The notes beneath the pieces were generated by a model. The model was given only the letters and a program-made list of their open reading frames with translations. It was not told the DNA's origin and did not search any database. A program made the position numbers and the translations under genes. 13,478 nucleotides of DNA from Lysobacterales bacterium (GTDB taxonomy: Bacteria > Pseudomonadota > Gammaproteobacteria > Xanthomonadales > SZUA-36). Below are positions 5,583 to 12,728 of the stretch, piece after piece. The stretch lies in contig SHZL01000043.1 of the NCBI GenBank assembly GCA_009692275.1, positions 1 to 13,478 on the forward strand, read 5' to 3'. Position 1 is the stretch's first letter; each line of letters begins with the position of its first letter.

Positions 5583-7859
5583 ATGCACACCTTCACTTCG
5601 CGATTTTTCGCTATTCCTTACTTGTTATCACTGTTCGTTTGCCTGGCTTTTATGTCCGGCGCTGCGCTTGCGCAATCGGCGCAAAAATCCGCCTTGCGGC
5701 AATATAATGCGGGGCAGGTGAAACAAATCAGCGACCTGCCGCCTGGGCAGCTGCGATTTAGCCTGGAAAGACTGTCTCCAGTGGCCAGGGCCAGGGCACT
5801 GAAATGGTTGCAGGATATTGCCTTCACCGGCACCGACCTGGACGTCTTGAAAGTGGATAACGAAGGTGGCGTGTATTTTGACGACAGCCTCCTGCCGGAC
5901 CCCACCCTGCAGCAGCAGGCTGCAGCAGCGCCACTAACGGCAGAAGCGGCTTCCGCAACAGTCCTGGCGGATGCGTTCAAAATGCACAGCCGACCGGGCG
6001 CACCCAATGTCGTGTTCATTGATTTCGACGGGCATGTGTTCACCGCAACCGCCTGGGGCGCGGACACGTTTTCCGGCGTGGCGTATGACCTCGATGGCAA
6101 CACCGCGAACTTCAATGACACTGAGCGAGGCCGGATCATTGATATCTGGCACCGCGTCGCTGAAGACCTGGCGCCGTTCAATATTGACGTGACTACCGAA
6201 GCGCCGGTCAGTTTCGGTCCCAATACGGGGCAGATCCTGGTAACCACCGACACCGATGCCACGGGCAAGGCCATGCCCAGCCAGGGCGCAGGCGGTGTGG
6301 CCTATGTCAATGTCTTTGGCCGGGCAGACTATCCCACGTATTATTCTCCGGCCCTGGTGTATTACAACAACCTGGGCCCCGGGGTTGAGACCTACATAGC
6401 CGAGGCCTCTTCGCACGAATTCGGCCACAACCTGGGCTTGTCACATGATGGTCTGAGCGGCGCTAGTGCGACGACGTACTATGCCGGCCAGGGCAGCGGG
6501 CTGGTTTCCTCGGCGCCCATCATGGGTAACGGCTATTACAACAATGTAACTGAGTGGAGCAAGGGCGAATATCCGAATGCCAACCAGCTGCAGGACGACC
6601 TCGCCATCATCGGTGCCAAGCTCGGCTTCAGGCCGGATGACCACGGCGACACCACAGCCTCGGGCACCGCGCTCGTGGTTGGGGCAGCCGGATCGGTCGT
6701 GTCTTCCAACCCCGAACTCGACCCGCACAACGTGCTGCCGGAAAACAAGGGCGTGATCAACTCGCGGACCGATGTGGACGTCTTTACTCTTGCCACCGGT
6801 GGTGGACCACTCAGCTTCACGGTTACCCCTGCATGGGACGCCTTTTACCGCGCCACGAGCCGTCGCGGAGCCAACCTGGACATCAGGGTGGAGCTGCGCA
6901 ATGCGGCCGGCACACTGATCAGCAGCAACGATCCGGCGGACGATACCAAGGCCAGCATCAGCGCCACCGTAGGCGCCGGCACCTATTATCTGCTGATCTC
7001 CGGAGAAGGTACCGGTGACCTCCTGACCGGCTATTCTGACTATGACAGTCTGGGGCAGTACTTCATTAACGGCAGCATGACAGCTGGCGCCACCGATGGC
7101 ACGGCACCAACACCGAACCCCCTGACCTGGGCCAGCCTGCCGGCTGCGAGCAGTACATCTGCCATCACCATGACGGCATCGCTCGCAACGGATGAAACCA
7201 GTTCCGTGCAATACAATTTCCAGTGCCTCGCCGGCGGCAGTGGCTGCAGCAGCAGTGGCTGGCAGTCGTCCAACAGTTATACTGCCAATGGTTTGGCAGC
7301 GAGCACTTTGTATACATTTAACGTGACGGCGCGAGACGGTGCGCTCAACCAGACCAGCCCCGCACCATCACGTAGCGCCACGACTTTGGCAGCATCGCCA
7401 CCTCCGCCTGCCAACACTGTCACCAGCGGTGAAACCAAAGTCACAGGCCTGGTGGTCGGAACGTTTACCAGTACGCAGAGCGACAACGGCTCGGTCGAGT
7501 CGATTACTGAGCGGGAATCTTTGTCCGGTGCCAAAACCACGCACTATACCCACCTGGAGCACCGCTGGAATTTCAACCTGGCTTCCAGCCAGAGCGTAAC
7601 CCTTTATGCCAATGCCTGGAGTGGTGGCTCAACTGACGGGGACACCTTTAATTTCCAGTACTCCCTCAATGGCGGCGGCAGCTGGACGACAGCGTTCAAT
7701 GTGCGTTCAACCAGCAGCAGCTATGTGCGGGCGTTTGCCATACCGGGCGTGCAGAGCGGCACCATTATTGTGCGCGTGATCGACACCGACCGGGTAGCGG
7801 GCCACCGGGAAAAGAACAAGATATTCATCGATCACCTGTACCTGAGCCCTAGCACCTAG
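5583..7859 (+). CDS. secreted metzincin metalloprotease with PPC, Fn3-like and C-terminal beta domains
   Basis: This 758-residue protein starts best at the ATG at 5583, which sits eight bases after GGAG. An in-frame GTG at 5562 and ATG at 5577 are less well placed. Residues 1-30 form a signal peptide ending ALA-QSAQK. Residues 31-135 resemble a propeptide. The catalytic domain (about 140-350) carries HEFGHNLGLSHD, giving zinc ligands His278, His282 and His288 and catalytic Glu279, with a Met-turn at PIMG (Met314). This is the metzincin signature, near M12B-like bacterial enzymes. Residues about 355-500 look like a PPC domain (DVDVFTL, AAGTLISSNDPADDT, GTYYLLISGEG). Residues about 508-604 look Fn3-like (LYTFNVTARDGALNQTSPAP), with one Cys pair candidate (548, 555). 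A Pro-rich linker leads to a beta-rich domain (615-758). It probably degrades extracellular protein. The substrate is unknown. A hairpin straddles its stop codon. Confidence 0.85.
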   Translation: MHTFTSRFFAIPYLLSLFVCLAFMSGAALAQSAQKSALRQYNAGQVKQISDLPPGQLRFSLERLSPVARARALKWLQDIAFTGTDLDVLKVDNEGGVYFDDSLLPDPTLQQQAAAAPLTAEAASATVLADAFKMHSRPGAPNVVFIDFDGHVFTATAWGADTFSGVAYDLDGNTANFNDTERGRIIDIWHRVAEDLAPFNIDVTTEAPVSFGPNTGQILVTTDTDATGKAMPSQGAGGVAYVNVFGRADYPTYYSPALVYYNNLGPGVETYIAEASSHEFGHNLGLSHDGLSGASATTYYAGQGSGLVSSAPIMGNGYYNNVTEWSKGEYPNANQLQDDLAIIGAKLGFRPDDHGDTTASGTALVVGAAGSVVSSNPELDPHNVLPENKGVINSRTDVDVFTLATGGGPLSFTVTPAWDAFYRATSRRGANLDIRVELRNAAGTLISSNDPADDTKASISATVGAGTYYLLISGEGTGDLLTGYSDYDSLGQYFINGSMTAGATDGTAPTPNPLTWASLPAASSTSAITMTASLATDETSSVQYNFQCLAGGSGCSSSGWQSSNSYTANGLAASTLYTFNVTARDGALNQTSPAPSRSATTLAASPPPPANTVTSGETKVTGLVVGTFTSTQSDNGSVESITERESLSGAKTTHYTHLEHRWNFNLASSQSVTLYANAWSGGSTDGDTFNFQYSLNGGGSWTTAFNVRSTSSSYVRAFAIPGVQSGTIIVRVIDTDRVAGHREKNKIFIDHLYLSPST

Positions 7860-7877
7860 CCAGGCATTTGGTAGGTG
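7853..7877 (+). terminator. possible hairpin over the metalloprotease stop codon
   Basis: CACCTA (7853-7858) and CCA (7860-7862) pair with TGG (7869-7871) and TAGGTG (7872-7877), with one bulged G and a six-base loop. There is no T-run after it, so it is a poor intrinsic terminator. It could protect the 3' end or be chance. Confidence 0.22.
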
Positions 7878-7924
7878 ACTATACTATTGGGTAGTGGCAA
7901 CTTCCTTGAACGGAGAATTACCCA

Positions 7925-8635
7925 ATGAATATGCAACGGCTCATCAATCTGTCAATTTTGCTCGTCTTGCTCTGTGCCGCGGTGGGCGGAACGGCACAAG
8001 CCCAACAGCAGGGTGCCGCGGAGCGGGTAGATGCACTGAAAGCAAACCTGGCCGCCAGCCAGGCCTCGCTGCGGCATTACCAGTGGATTGAAACCACCAA
8101 TGTCAGCCTCAACGGTCAAGTGAAATCCAGCGTGCAAAAGCGCTGCTACTACGGCGTAGATGGCGTGTTGCAAAAAGTTGAAGTCAGCGCCGCTCCACAA
8201 GCTGCGCCACCACCGGGGCTGCGGGGGCGCATCGCGGCCAACAAGAAAGAAGAACTAACCACCTACATGCAAAGTGCGGGCGCACTGCTTAAATCGTATG
8301 TACCGCCGGATCCGGCGAAAATACAGGCTGTGAAGGATGCCGGTGACGTTTCTGTGCAACTTGCAAACTCCGGCGCCGAAGTGAAGCTGGCGTTTGCGAA
8401 CTACGAGAAACCGGGCGACAGCCTGAGCGTGAGCATCAACCTGACCAACAACCAGATGAAGGGCCTGAGCGTGGCTTCCTACCTGGATAATCCTTCTGAC
8501 GCAGTCAACCTCGGCGTGATCATGTCGGCACTGCCCGATGGTACGGTATACGCTTCTGAGACCACGCTGAATGCACCGGCGAAGAACCTGACGGTGGTGG
8601 TGCAGAATAGTGACTATCAAAAAAGGACTAACTGA
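7925..8635 (+). CDS. exported protein of unknown function
   Basis: This 236-residue protein has a clear signal peptide: hydrophobic residues 6-22 then GGTAQA-QQQG, with cleavage near 26. The mature part starts with a helical segment (AAERVDALKANLAASQASLR) followed by HYQWIETTNVSLNGQVKSSV, then RCYYGVDGVLQKVEV and a Pro/Ala linker. A second helical region (KKEELTTYMQSAGALLKSYV, PPDPAKIQAVKDA) and beta strands up to TLTVVVQNSDYQ-like residues follow. I have a sense of similar unnamed exported proteins in other Proteobacteria and Acidobacteria, but cannot give a family or function. A GGAG ribosome binding site lies ten bases upstream, and a second ATG at 7931 is an alternative start. A TATACT at 7880-7885 could be a -10, but no -35 matches. 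It follows the metalloprotease by 65 bases on the same strand and converges on the transglycosylase gene. Confidence 0.72.
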   Translation: MNMQRLINLSILLVLLCAAVGGTAQAQQQGAAERVDALKANLAASQASLRHYQWIETTNVSLNGQVKSSVQKRCYYGVDGVLQKVEVSAAPQAAPPPGLRGRIAANKKEELTTYMQSAGALLKSYVPPDPAKIQAVKDAGDVSVQLANSGAEVKLAFANYEKPGDSLSVSINLTNNQMKGLSVASYLDNPSDAVNLGVIMSALPDGTVYASETTLNAPAKNLTVVVQNSDYQKRTN

Positions 8636-8646
8636 GAAAAAAGTGG

Positions 8647-8687
8647 TGGGGTCAGAGTAAATGCTCCGGCGCTTTACTCTGACCCCA
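8647..8687. repeat. palindromic GGGGTCAGAGTAAA element (REP-like), probable bidirectional terminator
   Basis: Perfect 15-bp arms (8647-8661 and 8673-8687, TGGGGTCAGAGTAAA and its complement) flank an 11-base loop. It sits exactly between two convergent genes ending at 8635 and 8694, so the RNA hairpin could end or protect both transcripts, although no T-run follows. The half-sequence recurs at 9311-9325. From memory, GGGGTCAGAGT(A/C)-type palindromes are widely dispersed in proteobacterial genomes near REP-associated Y1 transposases (RAYTs). No such transposase is in this window. Confidence 0.8.
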
Positions 8688-8693
8688 TTGTTC

Positions 8694-9233
8694 TTACTCC
8701 CCGAGAAAACCCTCAAACCCTTCCGTCTGGGATAGTTCGGAATAGAACTCTTCAATGCGATCCACGTAGTGGAGCGTCTCTTCACTGCGCCATTTGGTAA
8801 CGTTCGGGGCGGCCTGCGCAATGGATGGCCAGAGGCTTCCATCAAGGTTCAAAGCCACGGCCTGTTTCTGGGCCCGGCTGATGGTTCCGCGACCCGCGTT
8901 GTAACTGCCCATCACGAAACGAAGGCGGTCATCAGGAGCAGACTCATTCTTGCTCCAGGTTTTCCATTGTTGCCGGTCGTAATAGATACCCGCTGCGATA
9001 TTCCATTCGGGGTCATTCAGTTCGCTAAACGCGGGATTTGCGCTTTGCACTTCCTTGAAGGTGGAAGGCATGAGTTGCATGATGCCGATTGCACCGACCC
9101 AACTCCGCGCCTCCGGGTCCAGGTTGCTTTCCGGGAGCCCTTGCGCCTTGAAGATCCGCCAGTCAAAGCCCGGGCCAAAAAAGCGCTTGAAATCCTCTGT
9201 GTAATTCCGTCTCTTGCTTGATTGTGTTGTCAT
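8694..9233 (-). CDS. GH23 (SLT-domain) lytic transglycosylase-like protein, no signal peptide
   Basis: This 179-residue protein starts at an ATG (complement 9231-9233) with a good GAGGTG ribosome binding site. Almost the whole length is a soluble-lytic-transglycosylase domain. It shows FDWRIFKAQGLPESNLDP with catalytic Glu35, GAIGIMQLMPST (48-58), NIAAGIYY (78-85), YNAGRG (111-116), and a final ETLHYVDRIEEFY. The enzyme would cleave the MurNAc-GlcNAc bond of peptidoglycan to give 1,6-anhydroMurNAc. The order and spacing resemble the C-terminal domain of MltF, but the N-terminal substrate-binding-like domain and any signal peptide or lipobox are missing. The start MTTQSSKRRNYTEDF is polar. It may be a cytoplasmic, phage-type or secretion-system-associated enzyme, or a domain cut out of a larger protein. 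It lies between copies of the GGGGTCAGAGTAAA repeat. Confidence 0.8.
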   Translation of the reverse strand: MTTQSSKRRNYTEDFKRFFGPGFDWRIFKAQGLPESNLDPEARSWVGAIGIMQLMPSTFKEVQSANPAFSELNDPEWNIAAGIYYDRQQWKTWSKNESAPDDRLRFVMGSYNAGRGTISRAQKQAVALNLDGSLWPSIAQAAPNVTKWRSEETLHYVDRIEEFYSELSQTEGFEGFLGE

Positions 9234-9270
9234 GGTTCACCTCGCTATGGCATCTTAACGCCTTAACTGG

Positions 9271-9296
9271 GTGTCCGGATTCAGTAGACCACTTCA
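9271..9296 (-). mobile_element. possible solo end of an IS3-family insertion sequence
   Basis: Read on the minus strand this begins TGAAGTGGTCTACTGAATCC and ends GGACAC. The pattern TGAA..GG.C.A.TGAA.CCGGACAC resembles terminal inverted repeats of IS3-family elements as I remember them, which begin with TGA and end with a GGACAC-like block. The outer end would be at 9296 and the element body would have lain toward lower coordinates, where the transglycosylase gene is now. No transposase or partner end is visible. It is only a resemblance. Confidence 0.28.
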
Positions 9297-9310
9297 GGGT
9301 GGCAATTTTT

Positions 9311-9325
9311 GGGGTCAGAGTAAAA
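9311..9325 (+). repeat. half copy of the GGGGTCAGAGTAAA repeat
   Basis: The 14-base GGGGTCAGAGTAAA found in both arms of the palindrome at 8647-8687 recurs here once, without an inverted partner nearby. With the right arm at 8673-8686 it makes an inverted pair around the transglycosylase gene. It lies in the 221-base gap between the divergent transglycosylase and amidase genes. Confidence 0.85.
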
Positions 9326-9454
9326 GCAATCGAATGGCGCCTTGGCGACGACAACCTGTTACAAGCGGTCCTTGCTGTCAATGGTAAAGTAAATCACGCA
9401 CCATCTTTTATGGGTGTCATCCAGCGTATTCCATCAGGTGTTTTGGAGAACGAT

Positions 9455-10855
9455 ATGAGCGCAAGTCTATGGCGTTTGAGTGCGTGTGAGCTTGCTGCGG
9501 GTATCCAGACCGGAGTGTTCAGCAGCCGGGAAGCGGTGTCTTCGTGCCTGCAACGCGCCGATGCGACCAACGGTAAAATCAATGCCTTGACTGAAATCCG
9601 GGCGGATGCTGCCCTGGCGGCAGCGGACGCAGCCGATAAGGCAGTAGCCCGGGGCGATTCGCTGGGCTGCCTGCATGGCATCCCGGTGACGATCAAAGGC
9701 AACGTGGATCTCGCCGGATGGGCCACAGTGAATGGCTCGGCCCTCCTGAAAGAGAACATCGCCAGGGAAACCTCCCCCTGTGTGCAAAACTGGCTCAATG
9801 CCGGTGCAGTGATCATTGGCCGCACCAACACTCCCGAATTTTCCTGTCGTTGGGAAACCAATAATGACGTGTATGGGCCGACCCGAAACCCCTGGAATCC
9901 CCGGTTGACTGCAGGTGGCTCCAGCGGCGGAGCGGCGGCATCAGTGGCAGCTGGAATTACACCACTGGCGCACGGCACCGACCTGGGAGGATCACTGCGC
10001 CAACCTGCACAGGCCTGCGGCGTTGCTTCTATTCGTCCCAGCCTGGGCCGTATTCCGGATTATGTCCCGACTGAACATGAACCCTCTATCGGCATCCAGC
10101 TGATGAATACCGATGGCCTTATGGCCCGCCGCGTGGCCGACGTGCGACTGGGGCTCAAGGCAATGGCTGTTGGGGATTGGCGGGATCCCTGGTGGGTACC
10201 AGGCCCCTGGGAGCAGCCCCACCGAGGTGATTTGCCCATCGCCTTTATTGTTGATCCGCTGGGGCAAGGGGTGGATCAGCAGGTGGCCTTGGGTGTTGAA
10301 CTTGCGGCAGGCTTGCTCGGCGCTGCGGGGTATGGAGTTGAGCAGGCGGAACCGCCGACGCTCGCCGATGCGGTACGTGTGTGGAAAATGATTGTGATGG
10401 GTGAATTGTTCACCGGTCTGGAGCCTGCAGTTACCGGTTCCTGCAGCCCGTCATTGCGCAGGATGTTTGCGCATTATCACCAGGCGGTTCCTGACTGGAC
10501 GCCGGAACAATACCACCTCGCTTTTGGTGAACGCCGCAAGGTACTGCGCGACTGGCTGAAGTTTTTCCAGAACTATTCCGTGATCGTAGCCCCGGTGAGC
10601 ACGAGGCCCCCGCAAGTGATTGACTATGATATCGCCACACCGGAGAACACTGCCTCCACCATTGAGGACATGCGCATGGTGGTGGCGATCAACGCGCTGG
10701 GCCTGCCGTCAGCGGTGGTGCCGGTGGGAATGCGTGACGGTCTGCCCCAGGTGGTGCAGGTTATCGGTGCACCCTTCGAGGAAATGCGCTGTCTTGCGGT
10801 CGCCGAAGCCATTGAACAGCGGGTTGACGCCATCACTCCTGCCAATCCGGCATAG
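9455..10855 (+). CDS. amidase-signature (AS) family hydrolase
   Basis: This 466-residue enzyme starts at the ATG at 9455, six bases after GGAG. The frame is open upstream to 9218 but that part is not amidase-like. The catalytic Lys-cis-Ser-Ser triad is visible: Lys81 in GIPVTIKGNVD, Ser156 in AGGSSGGAAASVAAG, and Ser180 in GTDLGGSLRQPA. The 24-residue spacing of the two serines is the same as in well-studied members. The N-terminal LSACELAAGIQTGVFSSREA and INALTEI, and the late IVAPVSTRPP and ALGLPSAVVPVGM segments, are also typical. There is no signal peptide, so it should act in the cytoplasm on a small amide, releasing ammonia or an amine. Unlike GatA it has no GatB/GatC partners nearby and is shorter in its C-terminal part, so a tRNA amidotransferase role is unlikely. 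The substrate is unknown. Gene and triad look intact. Confidence 0.9.
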   Translation: MSASLWRLSACELAAGIQTGVFSSREAVSSCLQRADATNGKINALTEIRADAALAAADAADKAVARGDSLGCLHGIPVTIKGNVDLAGWATVNGSALLKENIARETSPCVQNWLNAGAVIIGRTNTPEFSCRWETNNDVYGPTRNPWNPRLTAGGSSGGAAASVAAGITPLAHGTDLGGSLRQPAQACGVASIRPSLGRIPDYVPTEHEPSIGIQLMNTDGLMARRVADVRLGLKAMAVGDWRDPWWVPGPWEQPHRGDLPIAFIVDPLGQGVDQQVALGVELAAGLLGAAGYGVEQAEPPTLADAVRVWKMIVMGELFTGLEPAVTGSCSPSLRRMFAHYHQAVPDWTPEQYHLAFGERRKVLRDWLKFFQNYSVIVAPVSTRPPQVIDYDIATPENTASTIEDMRMVVAINALGLPSAVVPVGMRDGLPQVVQVIGAPFEEMRCLAVAEAIEQRVDAITPANPA

Positions 10856-10931
10856 CAGCCAAAGCAGAATCGTCACCTGCATAAGTGCATTTGCTATTCT
10901 TCGCGGTGCCGTCGACACTTGGCCCTCGGCA

Positions 10932-11939
10932 TCATCTATCGAGTGGACTCAACACCCCACGCCCGCCGCGATTGAGAACGTGGGTGTAAATCTGCGTGGT
11001 GCTCACGTCCATGTGGCCGAGCAATTCCTGGATTGTGCGGATGTCGTAGCCCGCCTCCAGCAGGTGGGTAGCGAAAGAGTGGCGCAAGGTGTGGGCTGTC
11101 ACAGGCTTGATGATCGCCGCCTGGGCGCGCGCCCGCTTCAGTGCGCGGGCCAGCACACTGTCGTCAAGGTGGTGGCGCCGAGTCATTCCATCGCGCGGAT
11201 CGCGCGAACGATGGATCGATGGGAAAAGGTACTGCCACCCGAGCTCGCGCGCTGCCCGCGGATACTTTCGCGCCAATGCAAACGGCAAGATCGTTGCACC
11301 GAAACCCTCTGCCACGTCTCGTTGATGCATCAGGCGCGCACGCTCGACTTCACGTTCAAGCGGGGCAATCAGCAACTGCGGCAGTACCGTCCGCCTGTCC
11401 TTGCCGCCCTTGCCCTCGCGCACGGTGATCTCATGGCACGCGAAGTCCACATCCTTGACCCGCAGCCGCAAACACTCCATGAGCCGCATCCCGGTGCCGT
11501 ACAGAAGGCTGGCCAGCAGCCACGGCCGTCCCTCCATCGCTGCCAGCAACCGCTGTACCTCCTCGCGCGACAGCACTGTGGGCACCCTTTGTGGCCGCTT
11601 GGCGCGCACCACGTTGTCGAGCCAAGGCAGGTCGACCGCCAATACCTGGCGGTACAGGAATAACAATGCCGAAAGCGCCTGATTCTGTGTACTGGCCGCT
11701 ACCCGCCCCTGCACTGCCAGCGACGATAAGAAGCGCTCGACCTCTGGCCCACCCATGTCTCGTGGGTGACGCTTGCCATTGGCCAGGATGAACCGGCGAA
11801 TCCACCCCGTGTAGGCTTGTTCGGTGCGCAGACTGTAGTGTTTAAGCCGCAAACAGCGATGAACTTCGTCCATCAGACGCGCAGGGCGCGGCACGGCCGG
11901 GGCCGCGGATATGCCCTCTGATCCGCGCTCATATCGCAT
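10932..11939 (-). CDS. intI: integron integrase (IntI-type tyrosine recombinase)
   Basis: This 335-residue protein starts at the ATG whose complement is at 11937-11939, preceded by GGAGGAG. The frame continues upstream to 12017, but those residues are not integrase-like, and 335 residues is the normal IntI size (IntI1 has 337). The core-binding domain includes LRLKHYSLRTEQAYTGWIRR. Catalytic residues are Arg152 (GTGMRL), Lys180 (GKGGKDR), His283 and Arg286 (HTLRHSF), His309 (ELLGH) and the nucleophile Tyr318 (QIYTHV). The IntI-specific extra helix region is present at about 204-240 (MHQRDVAEGFG, LPFALARKYP, GWQYLFP). This region separates integron integrases from XerC/D and is needed for attC recognition. 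The enzyme inserts and excises cassettes by attI x attC and attC x attC recombination on folded single-stranded attC. All key residues are intact, so it may be active. I saw no LexA box upstream. Confidence 0.95.
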   Translation of the reverse strand: MRYERGSEGISAAPAVPRPARLMDEVHRCLRLKHYSLRTEQAYTGWIRRFILANGKRHPRDMGGPEVERFLSSLAVQGRVAASTQNQALSALLFLYRQVLAVDLPWLDNVVRAKRPQRVPTVLSREEVQRLLAAMEGRPWLLASLLYGTGMRLMECLRLRVKDVDFACHEITVREGKGGKDRRTVLPQLLIAPLEREVERARLMHQRDVAEGFGATILPFALARKYPRAARELGWQYLFPSIHRSRDPRDGMTRRHHLDDSVLARALKRARAQAAIIKPVTAHTLRHSFATHLLEAGYDIRTIQELLGHMDVSTTQIYTHVLNRGGRGVLSPLDR

Positions 11940-11972
11940 ATGCCCTCTCCTCCGGGGTGTAGCACCAAAGTT

Positions 11973-11991
11973 TGGCAGTGCGGCACTGCCA
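11973..11991. repeat. 8-bp palindromic stem-loop upstream of intI
   Basis: TGGCAGTG (11973-11980) pairs with CACTGCCA (11984-11991) around a three-base loop. It lies within the 16-bp inverted repeat, 34 bases from the intI start codon, in its leader. It could be an operator or an RNA hairpin. No similarity to the LexA consensus is seen. Confidence 0.65.
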
Positions 11992-12032
11992 GGCACATCG
12001 GGTAGCTGCTTGAACAAACGTAGGAAAATTAC

Positions 12033-12061
12033 TTGACGCAGCGTGGCTCAAGCGTGAGCAT
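12033..12061 (+). promoter_or_regulatory. candidate cassette promoter Pc
   Basis: TTGACG at 12033-12038 is a good -35. With a 17-base spacer the -10 would be GAGCAT at 12056-12061, which is poor (one base over gives AGCATA). Integrons usually carry the cassette promoter between intI and attI, which is the main reason to propose it. Cassette 1 has no better promoter of its own. Confidence 0.25.
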
Positions 12062-12097
12062 ACGGTGCTACACCCCGGATCAGGGGTCAACTCCATC

Positions 12098-12104
12098 GTT
12101 AGGT
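12098..12104 (+). other. attI core site
   Basis: GTTAGGT fits the GTTRRRY core. It lies 159 bases from the intI start and is the first such core on the cassette side. No attC-like arms precede it, so it is attI rather than a cassette's attC. Recombination would fall between G12098 and T12099. The six bases from 12099 belong to cassette 1. Confidence 0.8.
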
Positions 12105-12728
12105 GCCAAGAACTAACTAGAAAGGAGTTTTTTATGAGGTTCTTTGCAACAGTACGATTTAATGTTGTTATCGCTTTCTTCGTTTGCGTCGCTCTTACAA
12201 GCTGCGCGCATTCAGTGTCAAGATCTGCACAGGCTTCTACTGGTTGCACCCCTTCAGCCGAAAACAATCGTGCTGTTGTATTGGCATTTTACAAAGAAGG
12301 GCTTACTGGGCTTCAGCCTCGCAAAGCATTCGAGCAGTATGCCACGACAGATTTTGTCGAACACAAGGCAGACGTAGAGAGCGGAACACGTGAAGCAACA
12401 ATTCTCTATCTCGAGCGCCTTATAAAAAATGTGCCCGACCCTCGCTGGGAAGTAATCCGGACAGTATCAGAAGGTGATCTAGTTTTTTTGCACGCTAGGT
12501 TTACTCCAGCACAAGGAGCGCCTGCGTATTCTGTGGGAGACGTTTTCCGCTTGCAGAATTGTTTAATCGTTGAGCATTGGGACATTGTGGCCGGGCCTCC
12601 TGAGCAGCAACGCAACCCGAATTCACGGTTTTAATGGTGGTGTCACCTAACTACGCAATCAAGGTGACCTCCGTGAAGTTACTGCATTCAAGTTACACAT
12701 CCGGTGCGTCGGCACCTTATTTTGGTTG
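12099..12728 (+). mobile_element. gene cassette 1 (630 bp)
   Basis: It runs from the attI cut point to the cut point in GTTAGAC at 12728. It holds a 35-base leader, one ORF (12134-12634) and attC. In the excised circle its first six bases (TTAGGT) follow G, giving GTTAGGT, the exact complement of its R'' box ACCTAAC at 12645-12651. This supports the boundaries independently. The cassette looks more AT-rich than the flanking chromosome. Confidence 0.88.
12134..12634 (+). CDS. NTF2/SnoaL-like lipoprotein in cassette 1
   Basis: This 166-residue protein has a strong AAAGGAG ribosome binding site seven bases upstream of the ATG. Residues 1-23 form a lipoprotein signal with lipobox LTSC (Cys24), so it should be membrane-anchored after lipidation. 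The mature part (about 40-155) resembles the SnoaL-like NTF2 fold: VVLAFYKEGL helix, KAFEQYATTDFVEHKADVES (YxxxDFxxH motif), LERLIKNVPDPRWEVIRTVS, GDLVFLHARF, SVGDVFRLQN and the closing LIVEHWDIV. Members of this fold include small polyketide cyclases and many proteins of unknown role. The domain call is fairly firm and the activity unknown. An envelope-anchored form in an integron cassette is unusual. It would depend on an upstream promoter, since its leader is only 35 bases. Confidence 0.8.
   Translation: MRFFATVRFNVVIAFFVCVALTSCAHSVSRSAQASTGCTPSAENNRAVVLAFYKEGLTGLQPRKAFEQYATTDFVEHKADVESGTREATILYLERLIKNVPDPRWEVIRTVSEGDLVFLHARFTPAQGAPAYSVGDVFRLQNCLIVEHWDIVAGPPEQQRNPNSRF

Larger units (their letters stand above)
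11951..12079. repeat. perfect 16-bp inverted repeat bracketing the intI-attI interval
   Basis: The left arm TCCGGGGTGTAGCACC (11951-11966) and right arm GGTGCTACACCCCGGA (12064-12079) are exact reverse complements separated by 97 bases. The left arm overlaps the edge of the intI ribosome binding region on the minus strand. The right arm ends 18 bases before the attI core. Inside lies a smaller palindrome (11973-11991). No flanking target-site duplication is visible, so a MITE is possible but not supported. An intI transcript starting beyond 12079 could fold into a large structure next to its ribosome binding site. Confidence 0.9.

Noticed and set aside
5934..7273. Several long minus-strand ORFs inside the metalloprotease gene
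   Set aside because: They are antisense shadows of a GC-rich coding sequence with strong plus-strand domain evidence.
8255..8845. 196-codon minus-strand ORF across the repeat
   Set aside because: It is antisense to the exported protein gene and crosses the palindrome and the end of the transglycosylase gene in another frame.
10620..11663. 347-codon plus-strand ORF over the amidase end and intI
   Set aside because: It is a shadow of the amidase in another frame and of intI on the opposite strand. Its composition is Arg/His/Pro-rich and it lacks domains.
11939..12017. Longer intI frame starting at 12017
   Set aside because: The extra 26 residues are not integrase-like and run through the inverted repeat. 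The ATG at 11939 has GGAGGAG and gives normal IntI length.
11940..12098. LexA (SOS) box upstream of intI
   Set aside because: I looked for a CTGT-N8-ACAG pattern and found none, so SOS control cannot be claimed.
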